Below, piece after piece: positions 51,223 to 61,018 of a stretch of DNA of 64,000 nucleotides. The stretch lies in NCBI RefSeq assembly GCF_034929435.1, contig NZ_JAYFUM010000019.1, positions 81,956-145,955 of the forward strand. The letters are read 5' to 3'. This stretch comes from Arcicella rigui. GTDB taxonomy: Bacteria > Bacteroidota > Bacteroidia > Cytophagales > Spirosomataceae. The translations under genes were made by a program, and so were the position numbers. Within the stretch, counting starts at the first letter, position 1. Each line of letters starts with the position of its first letter. The notes under the pieces are model-generated. The model worked only from the letters and a program-made list of their open reading frames with translations, was not told where the DNA came from and did not search any database.

Positions 51223-52188
51223 CTAAAGTAATTTTGAAATGATATTTTCAACTGAAATTCCTTCTGCTTCTGCTTTAAAATTCCTTACTATTCTATGACG
51301 AAGTACAGCCATTGCTACGGCTTTAACATCTTCAATATCGGGTGAATACTTGCCATTTAAGAGAGCATTGCATTTAGCGGCTAAAACTAAGTTTTGTGAG
51401 GCTCTCGGCCCTGCACCCCACTCCAAGTACTTATTGCTCATAGCATCAGCTAACTCGGTGTTTGGTCTTGTTTTATGAACTAATTTTACCGCATACTCTA
51501 CTACGTTATCGGCAATCGGAACTCTTCTTACTAATTCTTGATAAGCTAAAATTTCTTCACCTGTTACTTGCTGAGTTATTTTGTATTTTTTATCGGAAGT
51601 TGTATTTTTTACAATGGCTAATTCCGCTTGATATGAAGGATAATCAAGCGTTACCATAAACATAAATCGGTCTAATTGTGCTTCTGGTAAAGGATAAGTA
51701 CCTTCTTGCTCAATAGGGTTTTGAGTTGCCAAAACGAAGAAAGGCTTTTCTAATGGATATTTTTTCCCTGCTACCGTTACTGCATATTCTTGCATAGATT
51801 CTAATAAAGCCGACTGTGTTTTTGGCGGTGTTCTGTTGATTTCGTCGGCAAGTACGATATTGGCAAAAATAGGCCCTTTTACAAATCTAAAATTACGCTC
51901 ATTATCCAAAGTTTCTGACCCTACAATATCAGAAGGCATTAAATCAGGTGTAAATTGAATACGATTGAAGTCTAAATCCAGTGCATTGGCAATCGTCTGA
52001 ATCAACAAAGTTTTTGCTAACCCCGGAACACCTACCAATAAACAGTGTCCTTGACAAAAAATCGCTGTAAGAAGCATTCTAACGGTCTCTTCCTGACCAA
52101 TCACAACTTTACCTATTTCGGTGCTAAGTTTTTGATAAGATTCTTTTAAAGCATCAACTGCTTCAACATCCGACTTGAATTGAGCCAT
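51223..52188 (-). CDS. MoxR-family AAA+ ATPase
   Basis: 321 residues. Walker A GVPGLAKT at 53-60, Walker B VLADEINR with D114/E115, sensor-1 ATQNP near 155, and the MoxR-typical TPPKTQSALLESMQEYAVT. Acts as a chaperone-like ATPase, usually with DUF58 and VWA-domain membrane proteins; none of those partners is in the window. It may be co-expressed with the surA-like gene upstream on the same strand (167 bases). Confidence 0.95.
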   Translation of the reverse strand: MAQFKSDVEAVDALKESYQKLSTEIGKVVIGQEETVRMLLTAIFCQGHCLLVGVPGLAKTLLIQTIANALDLDFNRIQFTPDLMPSDIVGSETLDNERNFRFVKGPIFANIVLADEINRTPPKTQSALLESMQEYAVTVAGKKYPLEKPFFVLATQNPIEQEGTYPLPEAQLDRFMFMVTLDYPSYQAELAIVKNTTSDKKYKITQQVTGEEILAYQELVRRVPIADNVVEYAVKLVHKTRPNTELADAMSNKYLEWGAGPRASQNLVLAAKCNALLNGKYSPDIEDVKAVAMAVLRHRIVRNFKAEAEGISVENIISKLL

Positions 52189-52355
52189 ATCTTTTTTCAG
52201 TTTAGGCGGTTTATTGTTTATTGACTATTTGAAATTGAGATAAAATTAAAGTGTCAGGATAATAGAACATTACCTGACACTTACTAAATCTAAATATTTT
52301 TTTCTAAAATGATGTACTTAATTACGATTATTTCGAGTTTTTACTGGTCATTAGG

Positions 52356-53696
52356 TCACTGGTCGTTGATTTTCATCACATTACAAGCCTTGTACTCATC
52401 AATTACGTAAATAAAAACATCGTTTTTGGCCGTAGTAAACCATTTTTCTATGGCATTATTTCGTTTACGATTTAAAGCATAAGAAGATAGTTTTTGGAAA
52501 TCGTCTTCTAAATTGGCAAAGTGAGGTGGATGTTTTGCTTTGTAATACAAAATTCTCACAGCCGAACGTCCATCTTCTGTTCTGTAAGGCATTGGAGCAG
52601 AAATTGTTCCTACTTTCATGGTGTCAAGTGTAAAGTATAAACCTGATTCCATTGAACCATCTAAAGCCATTCGTACCGAGCGACTTTGTTGGTCTGTAAG
52701 CATTCCGCCATTGTCTTGTGTTGCTTTGTCTTCAGAGTATAGTTTCGCAGCATTTTCAAATTTCAAAGTATCTCTTTGAATCAAAACTTTGATACTATCT
52801 AAGAAACGAGTTGGTTCAGCTAAATCAAGACGCTGATAGTCTGGTCTTAATAAAATGTGTAAAGCGTGATACTCTTGTCCACGAATTTCAAGCAATTTAA
52901 TTAAGTGAAAACCAAATTCAGATTCTACAACATCAGAAATCTCATTTGGTTTCAATTTCAATGCAGCAGATTCAAAAGGAGCAACCATTTGTCCACGCTT
53001 TGCAAAACCTAAATCTCCACCTCTTTTTCCAGAACCAATGTCTTCTGAGTACAATTTGGCTAATTCTTCAAAAGAATCACTATTATTCTCTACTCTTTTT
53101 TTGTAGTCTCTTAATCTACTCAAAAGCTCTTGTCTTTGTGCTTTAGTCGTTTTTGCTAATCTTACGATGTGTCCAACTTCTACTTCCGAAGGCATATAAG
53201 GAAGTGAATCTTTGGGGATAGCATCATAAAAACGTTTGATTTCTTTCGGTGTAATCTTTACATCGCTCGTAATTTTTTCTTGCATTTTACGAGTGGTCAG
53301 CTGTTCTTTAATGGCGGCACGAAGTTCGTCTTTCAAAGATGAAATCGTTTTGCCATAAGCTTCAACAATATTTTTTTGTGAGCCAAACTGCTGTTCCATT
53401 TGTTCCATTCTGGAATTTAGTTCGGTTTCTACTCTTTTGTCATCCACAATTACAGAGTCAATCTCGGCTTTAGCCAACATCATTTTTCCTACAACTAAGC
53501 TTTCAAAAAGTTGGCAACGTGATGGCCCACCTGCCTGTTGTGCGTTTTGTTGTACTTGTGCTTCTAACTCCGACTGTAAAATGTAGTGATTATCTACTTT
53601 GGCAATGATTTTATCAATCACAAGCTTTTGTTGAGCCATTAAGGATTGACAAAGTATTGTACAAAAGGCAAAAATGAAGAATTTTGAAAATTTCAT
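52356..53696 (-). CDS. SurA-like periplasmic peptidyl-prolyl isomerase
   Basis: 446 residues; signal peptide 1-21 (TILCQSLMAQ). A SurA N-terminal chaperone region (KLVIDKIIAKVDNHYILQSE, SRCQLFESLVVGKMMLAKAE) is followed by two parvulin domains, at about 165-265 (EVGHIVRLAKTT, YSEDIGSGKRGGDLGFAKRG) and about 270-370 (YHALHILLRPD, YSEDKATQDNGGML). Helps fold outer-membrane proteins for BamA. It lies just upstream of moxR on the minus strand, and the PPIase-OmpA fusion lies further upstream. Confidence 0.93.
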   Translation of the reverse strand: MKFSKFFIFAFCTILCQSLMAQQKLVIDKIIAKVDNHYILQSELEAQVQQNAQQAGGPSRCQLFESLVVGKMMLAKAEIDSVIVDDKRVETELNSRMEQMEQQFGSQKNIVEAYGKTISSLKDELRAAIKEQLTTRKMQEKITSDVKITPKEIKRFYDAIPKDSLPYMPSEVEVGHIVRLAKTTKAQRQELLSRLRDYKKRVENNSDSFEELAKLYSEDIGSGKRGGDLGFAKRGQMVAPFESAALKLKPNEISDVVESEFGFHLIKLLEIRGQEYHALHILLRPDYQRLDLAEPTRFLDSIKVLIQRDTLKFENAAKLYSEDKATQDNGGMLTDQQSRSVRMALDGSMESGLYFTLDTMKVGTISAPMPYRTEDGRSAVRILYYKAKHPPHFANLEDDFQKLSSYALNRKRNNAIEKWFTTAKNDVFIYVIDEYKACNVMKINDQ

Positions 53697-53882
53697 CTAA
53701 AAATTAACTTTAATATGAAACGTACTACCCAATTTTAGGCTATGCTAATAGTCAATGAAGAAGAGAATAATTTTATTGTATAAGTTAAAATTTTGTATAT
53801 CAATATTTTAAACTCAAAACTCATTACTCACAATTCACAATGCTAACTTAGAGTACGGCGATAGACAAAGATAAGCTTTTTT

Positions 53883-53934
53883 AAACTTTAATCTTACACT
53901 GCTTCTTCGTTAAAAAGTGTTAAGATTAAAGTTT
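53883..53934. other. 14-bp perfect hairpin after the PPIase-OmpA gene
   Basis: AAACTTTAATCTTA (53883-53896) pairs with TAAGATTAAAGTTT (53921-53934), extended inside by CACT/AGTG. It lies 19 bases after the stop. There is no T-run on the minus strand, so it is probably a 3' stabiliser or a processing site. Between it and 53697 is a word-repeat stretch (ACTCACAATTCACAAT). Confidence 0.65.
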
Positions 53935-53953
53935 GAAAGACAAATTGTTTGAT

Positions 53954-56218
53954 TTAATCAAGAATTTGGTTGAGTACCGATTCGTTTGTAAGTACTGGAT
54001 AACGGTTTTTCAAGTCATTTACCCAGTTTTCTAATAATACTTTTTGGTAATCTTTGGTTACTTGTCCACGGGCTTCTTTGAAAGTTTTGGTACGTGGTTC
54101 TTCAACTTTCTGGATATTCACCCAAACAAATCTACCTTTCGATTCAAAACTTCTTTCACCAATTTCCCAAGCAATATTATTCAAGTATTCGTTTTCGTCT
54201 TTTTTAAAATACCCTTCTTCGGCTGTAAGGCTGTTGGGTTTTAGGGCATTGAATCGTTTTACAACATCGTCCATCGAGTTGGAGTAAAACTTAATGCCAA
54301 TTCTACTGTTTTTACTGCGGTCTGTTTTTGAAACAGGTTTGAATTTACTATCGTCTTTTTCGATGATACGTGTAGGCGAAACACCATTACTCATCAAAAA
54401 ATTAACCACTTTTCTGGCTCTATCTGCCGAAACGTTTTCTTGTTCTTCAGGGTCAGAATTGCCAGTTACTTCTACGATATAATCTCTATTTTTTAGTAAA
54501 ATAATCCCTAAATCATTGAGCATTTTCTGAGCATCGGGCGAGAAAGTAGATTTATCTTTTTCAAAATAAATGTCTGGGAATCTGCGGTTCATCGGGAACG
54601 GAGCTTTAGCCAGTAAAACTTTGGCTTGTTCCATAGTTTCTCTACGTTCGGTGGTCAGTACTTTAGCGAATACTCGGTGTGTGTATTCGTATTGTCCGAT
54701 ATTTTGTTGGTAAAATTTTACTTGTGCTAATGAATCTAAAGATTTTTCTAAGACATACTCATTAAACATTTGTTTTTGTAAAATGCCTTCTCTGTAATCT
54801 TGTACCTCTGCACGAAACTCTGGAAACTTAATTTCTAAATTTGATTCTTCGTAGCGAAGATTCTGATTTTCAACAAAAAGATTGTACCAATCTTCTGGCG
54901 TTTTTTCGTCAATGGCTTTTAATTTGGCTAATTGACGTTGATTTTTGGTAACAAAATTATAAAAATCTCTGACCGTAGAAGGTGTTTGGTTGATAGTGAA
55001 AACGGCTTTTGAAAGGTAATCTTCCGAACCAATTCTATCTTTATAGAAATTATCAATGGCTTCTTGTTTTACAGAAATGGCTTCTTGGTAGTTATTGTCT
55101 TTCTGTAAGCGTTTTACCAAATTATTTTTGATGATGGCATTTCTGGAAAGGTCTGAATTAATTTTTTGACGGATAAAAGGGGCCATTTCATCGTACTTGG
55201 GCAAAGCTTTTTTGTCAATCAATCTGAAAATATGCCAGCCCAAAGACGTTTGAATGGGTACAGTAAATTCGCTTTTATCTTTCAAAGCAAAAACTGCTTC
55301 AACAATTTTTTCGTCAATCAAAGCTCCTGCATCCCACCAACGGTTAATTACGCCTCCACTGTTCTTGGTTCTTATATCTTCTGAATATACTCGGCAAACG
55401 CCATCGAATGGTTCACCATTTTTTAGGTAAGTATAAACTTCGTCAATTTTTTTCTTGGCTACATTGCCTTCATCCGAACTTGCAGAAGGAGCAAGGCTGA
55501 TAAGAATATGAGCTAATTTTACTTTTCCTCTTGATGAATGTCTGTCTAATACTTTAATCAAATGATAGCCTTTGCTGGTGCGGAAAGGCATTGACATTTC
55601 ACCTTTTGGTGTATTGTAAACGGCAGATTCAAAAGTATAATTATTGTCTAAAACAGTGATAAAGCCTAAATCGCCTCCTTTGATGGCAGAAAGATTATCT
55701 TTGGAATGGGCTTTCGCCATTGCCTCGAATGAATCACCTTTAACAATTTTTGCTCTGATATTTTTTAGCTCAGTGTAGGCTGCCATCGTATCGGCAGGAC
55801 TGGCGTTTTTGGCTAATGGAATGAAAATCTGAGCTACTCTTACTTCCTCACGCATTCGCTCGTAGGTTTCTTGAATGAGTTTCTCAAGGATGGCTTTGTC
55901 AACTAAATAAGGAGTGGCTAATTCTTTGCGGTAGGCATCTATTTCTTCACGAAACGCACGAGTGGTATCTTTTCCCATACGTTCGGCGGCGTAAACCATC
56001 AGTTTATACTTGATGTAATTATCTAAAAATTCCTTTTGGTTATCTTTTCTTACGCTATCGCTTTGTTGTAGCTTACGGTAGGTTTGTGTAAACTCTTTAG
56101 CATCTATACTTCTATTTCCTATTTTGATAGCATAATTGTCATTTTGAGCATTGGAAATATTCGCAATAATCAATAAAGAAGCAATTAGCCCATATATTCT
56201 GATTAGTGATTTATTCAT
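53954..56218 (-). CDS. Parvulin peptidyl-prolyl isomerase fused to an OmpA-like domain
   Basis: 754 residues from ATG 56218 with a signal peptide (residues 1-24, ending ANISNAQ). Two parvulin domains are seen at about 115-225 (VRVAQIFIPLAKNASPADT, AHSKDNLSAIKGGDLGF) and 230-335 (VKLAHILISLAP, YSEDIRTKNSGGVINRW). A helical middle follows. At about 530-640 there is an OmpA/MotB-like peptidoglycan-binding domain (FEKDKSTFSPDAQKMLNDLG, VTGNSDPEEQENVSADRARK). The last 100 residues return to a SurA-like EARGQVTKDYQKVLLENWV tail. The fusion suggests a chaperone tethered near the cell wall. Confidence 0.88.
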   Translation of the reverse strand: MNKSLIRIYGLIASLLIIANISNAQNDNYAIKIGNRSIDAKEFTQTYRKLQQSDSVRKDNQKEFLDNYIKYKLMVYAAERMGKDTTRAFREEIDAYRKELATPYLVDKAILEKLIQETYERMREEVRVAQIFIPLAKNASPADTMAAYTELKNIRAKIVKGDSFEAMAKAHSKDNLSAIKGGDLGFITVLDNNYTFESAVYNTPKGEMSMPFRTSKGYHLIKVLDRHSSRGKVKLAHILISLAPSASSDEGNVAKKKIDEVYTYLKNGEPFDGVCRVYSEDIRTKNSGGVINRWWDAGALIDEKIVEAVFALKDKSEFTVPIQTSLGWHIFRLIDKKALPKYDEMAPFIRQKINSDLSRNAIIKNNLVKRLQKDNNYQEAISVKQEAIDNFYKDRIGSEDYLSKAVFTINQTPSTVRDFYNFVTKNQRQLAKLKAIDEKTPEDWYNLFVENQNLRYEESNLEIKFPEFRAEVQDYREGILQKQMFNEYVLEKSLDSLAQVKFYQQNIGQYEYTHRVFAKVLTTERRETMEQAKVLLAKAPFPMNRRFPDIYFEKDKSTFSPDAQKMLNDLGIILLKNRDYIVEVTGNSDPEEQENVSADRARKVVNFLMSNGVSPTRIIEKDDSKFKPVSKTDRSKNSRIGIKFYSNSMDDVVKRFNALKPNSLTAEEGYFKKDENEYLNNIAWEIGERSFESKGRFVWVNIQKVEEPRTKTFKEARGQVTKDYQKVLLENWVNDLKNRYPVLTNESVLNQILD

Positions 56219-56468
56219 TATTTTCAATCTTTTTGTTTGAAATATCACATCTCAAACTTGTAATAACCAATCAAAACGCCTCAGTAATCTATATTCTGAG
56301 TGTGCAAATGGTAATTAGAATAACTATTTAATGGTTAAATTATTGTACTAAGCCAACAAAAATACAAATAAAAACCCAGCATTTCAGTATTTACATTCTA
56401 TTAAAAAATGTAGATAAACGTTAAAATGTCTGTTTAATAGTGATTTATAAGGGCTAAAAAATCATTTT

Positions 56469-57203
56469 TTATCGAATTTTTAACTCATAATTAATTTTAT
56501 AGCGAAATGTGTTTTTAAAATGCTCGCCCTCGAAGTTCAACACCACGGGATAGATTTTTTGGGTAGGGTTTAGGCTGTCTAATTTTAGTTCAAAACTACT
56601 TTGTCCGAGTAAATCATCTTTATCGTACTGCTCGGCAATTTTCAACCCATAACCTGCTGCTTGAAGACTGGCGAAAACAACAGCCAAAGGCGTTTCGTAT
56701 TCAGCAATATTGATAATGGTGGCAGGAATTTTTGCCAAACCTCCCAACTCATTAATTTTCTTCACGGTACTTACCGCTTTTTGATAATCGTCAATTTCCA
56801 TCAGTATCACCGACGACAATAATTTCCCTTGTTCGGGTACTTGTATTTCAAGTTTTTTGAATTTATCTCCTTTGATAATTTCTCCCTTCTTGATGCTTTC
56901 AACACCCCAAGAGGCATTGACAGCCTTCATGATTTTTTTATTATCGTCCAACAAAGTAAGCGAATAAGTAAGCGTAATTTCATCCGCAAAACTAAGGTCT
57001 TCTTCCAAATCCAATGCCTCGATAGACTTGATACTGATTTCAACAAATTTATCTTGCTTCACGGCTACGGTCTGCGTTTGGGTATTGTTCACTACGGCTT
57101 TACTACTTTTACAAGAAGTAAATGCCAGTGAAATGCCAATGAGCAATAAGCCCAACAAAGAGCGGAAATGATTTTGCTGAATAGAAAAGAGATAGACTTT
57201 CAT
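56469..57203 (-). CDS. Hypothetical lipoprotein
   Basis: 244 residues. A 30-residue lipoprotein signal ends in a lipobox (SLAFTSC, Cys31). The rest is beta-rich with charged loops (FVEISIKSIEALDLEEDLSF, EITLTYSLTLLDDNKKIM, TFRYKINYELKIR), possibly an immunoglobulin-like or C2-like sandwich. I do not recognise the family. It stands alone, 250 bases upstream of the PPIase-OmpA gene and divergent from the DinB-type gene. It should sit in the envelope. Confidence 0.75.
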   Translation of the reverse strand: MKVYLFSIQQNHFRSLLGLLLIGISLAFTSCKSSKAVVNNTQTQTVAVKQDKFVEISIKSIEALDLEEDLSFADEITLTYSLTLLDDNKKIMKAVNASWGVESIKKGEIIKGDKFKKLEIQVPEQGKLLSSVILMEIDDYQKAVSTVKKINELGGLAKIPATIINIAEYETPLAVVFASLQAAGYGLKIAEQYDKDDLLGQSSFELKLDSLNPTQKIYPVVLNFEGEHFKNTFRYKINYELKIR

Positions 57204-57426
57204 GGGATTTTTAAGGTTTATACTTCAAAATAGGACAATTATATGATTCTTTGCAAATTTCTGAAAAGCTATTGACATTTTAGCTTTTTCGGAATGGCTA
57301 ATCTGTTAAGTAAAAATTATCGAATTTGATGAAGGAAAAGCAAATCTTGGTATTTACCAAGATTTTACAAAAGACAAAGCTTCAACTTTGTAGCAAGAAT
57401 TAAGCCTCCTAAAAAACATTCCGAAG

Positions 57427-57975
57427 ATGAAAAGTATAGAAAACAGCGTATTGATTGCTCAATTAGAAAACCGAGTAGAAGCTCATTTAAAAGAAAGTAT
57501 TGAAAGCTTTCAGAACCTTGATGAAGGTCTATTGCTGAAACCTGCCAGCAATGGCGGATGGAGTATCGCCCAATGCCTCGAACACCTCAATACTTATAGT
57601 CGATATTATTTGCCAGCTATTCAGAAAGGCTTGGCGAATCAGCGTAAAAAAGGGACAAACTTACAATTCAAAAGCTCATACTTGGGTGCGTACTTTACGC
57701 AACTGATGGAACCCAAAGAAAAAATGAGTAAAATGAAGGCATTCAAAGACCATAGTCCTGTGGTGGAATTAGACGCATATACCGTAGTTGCCGAGTTTAT
57801 CGAACACCAAGAAACACTTTTGAAACTGCTGAAAGCCAGTGTAGCAACCGATATGAATGCCATTCGTATTCCAATTTCGATTACTCGTTTGATACGTTTA
57901 AAACTGGGCGATGTCTATCAATTTTTAACGGCACATAATGAACGTCATATTGTACAGGCGAGGAGAAATGTTTGA
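57427..57975 (+). CDS. DinB-fold (DinB/YfiT-like) metal-dependent protein
   Basis: 182 residues in a four-helix bundle: NGGWSIAQCLEHLNTYSRYY (GGWS..Q...H motif, first metal His in CLEHLN near 58) and the distal histidines in YQFLTAHNERHIVQARR near 170-177. Such proteins are usually hydrolases or thiol-dependent transferases; the exact substrate is unknown. It is a single gene, divergent from the lipoprotein and convergent with the TIR gene, with a word-repeat gap after it. Confidence 0.85.
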   Translation: MKSIENSVLIAQLENRVEAHLKESIESFQNLDEGLLLKPASNGGWSIAQCLEHLNTYSRYYLPAIQKGLANQRKKGTNLQFKSSYLGAYFTQLMEPKEKMSKMKAFKDHSPVVELDAYTVVAEFIEHQETLLKLLKASVATDMNAIRIPISITRLIRLKLGDVYQFLTAHNERHIVQARRNV

Positions 57976-58007
57976 AGATTAGATATGAATTATGAAAATT
58001 GTTGCTT

Positions 58008-58112
58008 TCGGATTTCAGGTGTCGGATTTCGGATTTATCCAACGGCTTTTTTGAAATACATTATCAAAGCAAAGTCATTTTATTCAATTTCCGAAATCTG
58101 AAAACCCAAATC
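58008..58112. repeat. Head-on word repeats (CGGATTTC / GAAATCTG)
   Basis: 58008-58037 carries TTTCGGATTTCAGG and TCGGATTTCGGATTT. 58086-58112 carries ATTTCCGAAATCTGAAAACCC in reverse orientation. Same vocabulary as 13330-13360. It fills the gap between two convergent genes. Confidence 0.65.
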
Positions 58113-58120
58113 TCTTTTAA

Positions 58121-60925
58121 TCAAGCCTTAAAAAATGCCTCTTTAAATTGCTTTACCACATTTGTCCAAATAGCATCTCTTTCTTCTGTTGTATTTTGTC
58201 TTGCATCGCTTTCGCTTGATTTATCGACAAATAGCGTTATCGCTTTTGCTTTGAGAGCAACGTTAAATTGTCCTAATCGAATGGATTCATTGTCCTTTTC
58301 TTGAATAATAAAATCACTCCAATCGCAATCTCTGATTTTGATTGGTACAATTTCTTTTTTGTGTTTTAGGGCATGAGGTAACTCTGTATCAATTATATAG
58401 CCAGTGTTTAGAAAATCAATACTTACCAAACAAACAAAAATATCACACTCTTCAATTTTTTTGAGAATGACAGAATTCCATTCACCAAAACCTAAATCAG
58501 AATCATCAAAAGTATCAATCAAACTTTGTCTTTTGAGCGGATAAAAGTGCTTTTTAAATTCATCACGGTACTTCACATCACTTTTTGAATAGGAAATAAA
58601 AATCTTTTTCATAGGATATTTTTCTGGGTCAACAAAGAGAGGGAAATCTCCTTTTCGGTAAAAACATTTAGTGAAATTATCATATACTAAATCACTTTTA
58701 TTTCCTTTGGTATCAATAGCATCTTCATTTAAAAGCTTGGCATTGATATAATGGTTATTAGGTGCTTTGATAAGCTTATTGTGTTTGATTACTTTTTTAT
58801 TGAGTGAATCATCAATAAACTGCATGATATTTTTTAGTACAAGATTATCTTTCAATGAATCTGAATGAATAGCTGATAATGATAAACTTGGTTTTTGATT
58901 CACAATTCCAAATTTTATCAATAACAAATAGGAGGGATTCATCGCATTATGACTTTCTGTTGCATTTTCCAAATACAGAATCACCTTATTTTTCCAAACC
59001 AATAATTGAAATTTATCTTCTACTTTTTCTTTGGCTATGAATTGAAAAAACTCTGCAATGATACTTGTAAGCAATTGAGTATGATAAAAACCTGTAAACT
59101 CGTATTTTATAAAAGGGTCTTGAAATAATTTTAATAATAAAATCTCTGATGGATATTTCGGCTCAGATAAATATTGTGGAACGAGATAATGCTCACCACC
59201 TATTTGAAATATCATTTTTTCATGGAGTAGAAAAGCAATGATAAAATCAAGATGTGCTAAGGCATTATTATATTCTTTGGCAACAAGCCATTTTTCAGCA
59301 TCATTTTTATTAAAATATCCATTTCCCAATAAGTTTTTAAGATTCAAAATGGCATAAATCCATTGACTAAACAAGGCTAAATTAACAATTACTTTTTCTG
59401 CTAAATCCTTTGGAATTGTTTGTCCTTCTTTGGTTTCACAGAGAAAAATATAATAGCTATCGTGTAATAATTTTAATTCAATCTCAGAGATTTGTTCTCG
59501 GTCCTCATTTAAAAATGCAGATTTATCTACAATCGCATTGGTTGGATTCTCTTTTTGAATATTTTCACCCAACATTTTAATATCTTGCCTTAATTGATCC
59601 TGACGAATATCTTCTAAAAGCCATTTGTCTATGGTTGTTTTAATATGATTTGAATCTTTAAGTTTTGTCCCGTCTATCTTTCGTAGTGGAAAATGCCAAA
59701 ATTCTGTGGCAACAAATTCCTCTTCTAAGCTTTTTTGATTAAGTCTTTGGGCTTTCTTATTTTCTTTTAGGTTTTCTAATAAAGCTAATTTGATATTTTT
59801 TTGTTGAAATAGGCTATGAATATCCTGATTTTTGTCTTGTCCAGATATTCGTAAATTGCTATTTAGGCTACTTAGCCAATAATGCTTTGGGAAAGTATCG
59901 TCTTCTCTAATGACTTCTCCTTCTCCTTTGGCTGGAATATTGTCATATATATCTTCTTGTCCGTTGCCATAAACCAATAAATAATTGGCATTAATACTGT
60001 AAAAAGAGAGATGAGCATTATGATAAAAATCTTGTCCGCCAAAATCAAAGACTTGGATAACTTTATCTTTTTCGGGTTCATAAGTAAAAATATTAATACC
60101 ATGCGTACTTGAACCATCGGCTTTGTCACTATCTAAAAGTATATTGCAAAGACTTGTTTTGCCTGCTTGCGTATTGCCCAGTAGAATAAGCTTTTTCCGA
60201 AAAATCGAAACCAACTCTTTTTTCTCTTTTCTTTTTACCTCTTTCTCTCCAATTACCTCCTCCTCCTCTTCTTCCTCTCCAAAATAAGCTTTTAAAACTT
60301 CAATATCACCTCTTTCTAAAGTATTGATTAAACTCTCTGTTAAAGGATTATTTCTCCAAAAAAGATAATCAATTGTAAGTGGAGTTTTTTGAGTAATAAA
60401 CCTTAAGAAGGTTGTATCACTGATACGATTTTGAGCAAAATTAAAGTACCATAAGGCGGATAATTGCTTAGGTAAAACTATATCTTCAATGATACAGTAG
60501 GAAGTATCAAATTTTTGTAAAGAAGAAAAACTACCTTCAAGATGTAACACTTGAAGGTTGATACAGTGATGGGTATTTAGTTCTACAAGAGAAGATAAGT
60601 TTTTTAATATTATTCTGTTTAAAGCTACATTCTGACTTAAATTAACATATTTAAGTTTTGGAAATTTTCTACCATCAATAATTACCTCTTTGAGTAAAGT
60701 ATTTGATATATATAAAACTTCTAAACAATTACTAATACTTTTATAGTCGAATACTTCTTGAGCATCAATTCGTTCTACTGCACCACTTACATGCAAGCCC
60801 AGACGATTATTATCAAAATAGTATCTTAAATCATATTTTTCACTAAGTGTAATTTTAATTGGGTCAATATTGTCAGTTATTCTGATAAAACCTGTTCTTT
60901 TTAGGTATTCTTCAAGACTTTGCAT
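58121..60925 (-). CDS. LRR-Roc-(COR-like)-TIR protein, ROCO-type
   Basis: 934 residues. Leucine-rich-repeat-like strands cover 40-205 (LEVLYISNTLLKEVIIDG, LKYVNLSQNVALNRIIL). A run of seven Glu and a Lys-rich linker lies at about 217-236. A Ras-like Roc GTPase follows: P-loop GNTQAGKTS (250-258), switch-I THGI (274-277), and DFGGQDF (294-300). A long helical region that could be COR covers about 400-770. A C-terminal TIR domain starts at 772 (KKIFISYSKSDVKYRDEF), with the candidate NADase Glu848 in TELPHAL. I see no clear NKxD base motif, so guanine specificity is unproven. LRR-Roc-COR plus an effector is an NLR-like layout; TIR effectors of bacterial immunity deplete NAD+. The FGE-fold gene lies 93 bases upstream on the same strand, so the pair is probably one operon. 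Confidence 0.85.
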   Translation of the reverse strand: MQSLEEYLKRTGFIRITDNIDPIKITLSEKYDLRYYFDNNRLGLHVSGAVERIDAQEVFDYKSISNCLEVLYISNTLLKEVIIDGRKFPKLKYVNLSQNVALNRIILKNLSSLVELNTHHCINLQVLHLEGSFSSLQKFDTSYCIIEDIVLPKQLSALWYFNFAQNRISDTTFLRFITQKTPLTIDYLFWRNNPLTESLINTLERGDIEVLKAYFGEEEEEEEVIGEKEVKRKEKKELVSIFRKKLILLGNTQAGKTSLCNILLDSDKADGSSTHGINIFTYEPEKDKVIQVFDFGGQDFYHNAHLSFYSINANYLLVYGNGQEDIYDNIPAKGEGEVIREDDTFPKHYWLSSLNSNLRISGQDKNQDIHSLFQQKNIKLALLENLKENKKAQRLNQKSLEEEFVATEFWHFPLRKIDGTKLKDSNHIKTTIDKWLLEDIRQDQLRQDIKMLGENIQKENPTNAIVDKSAFLNEDREQISEIELKLLHDSYYIFLCETKEGQTIPKDLAEKVIVNLALFSQWIYAILNLKNLLGNGYFNKNDAEKWLVAKEYNNALAHLDFIIAFLLHEKMIFQIGGEHYLVPQYLSEPKYPSEILLLKLFQDPFIKYEFTGFYHTQLLTSIIAEFFQFIAKEKVEDKFQLLVWKNKVILYLENATESHNAMNPSYLLLIKFGIVNQKPSLSLSAIHSDSLKDNLVLKNIMQFIDDSLNKKVIKHNKLIKAPNNHYINAKLLNEDAIDTKGNKSDLVYDNFTKCFYRKGDFPLFVDPEKYPMKKIFISYSKSDVKYRDEFKKHFYPLKRQSLIDTFDDSDLGFGEWNSVILKKIEECDIFVCLVSIDFLNTGYIIDTELPHALKHKKEIVPIKIRDCDWSDFIIQEKDNESIRLGQFNVALKAKAITLFVDKSSESDARQNTTEERDAIWTNVVKQFKEAFFKA

Positions 60926-61018
60926 ATAAATTTTGTACTTAGGTTGGTCCTTCTATTAATTGGTTACTACTCTTTCCTCTACTACACTCAAAGCTCAACA
61001 AAAGATAAATTTCTTGGT

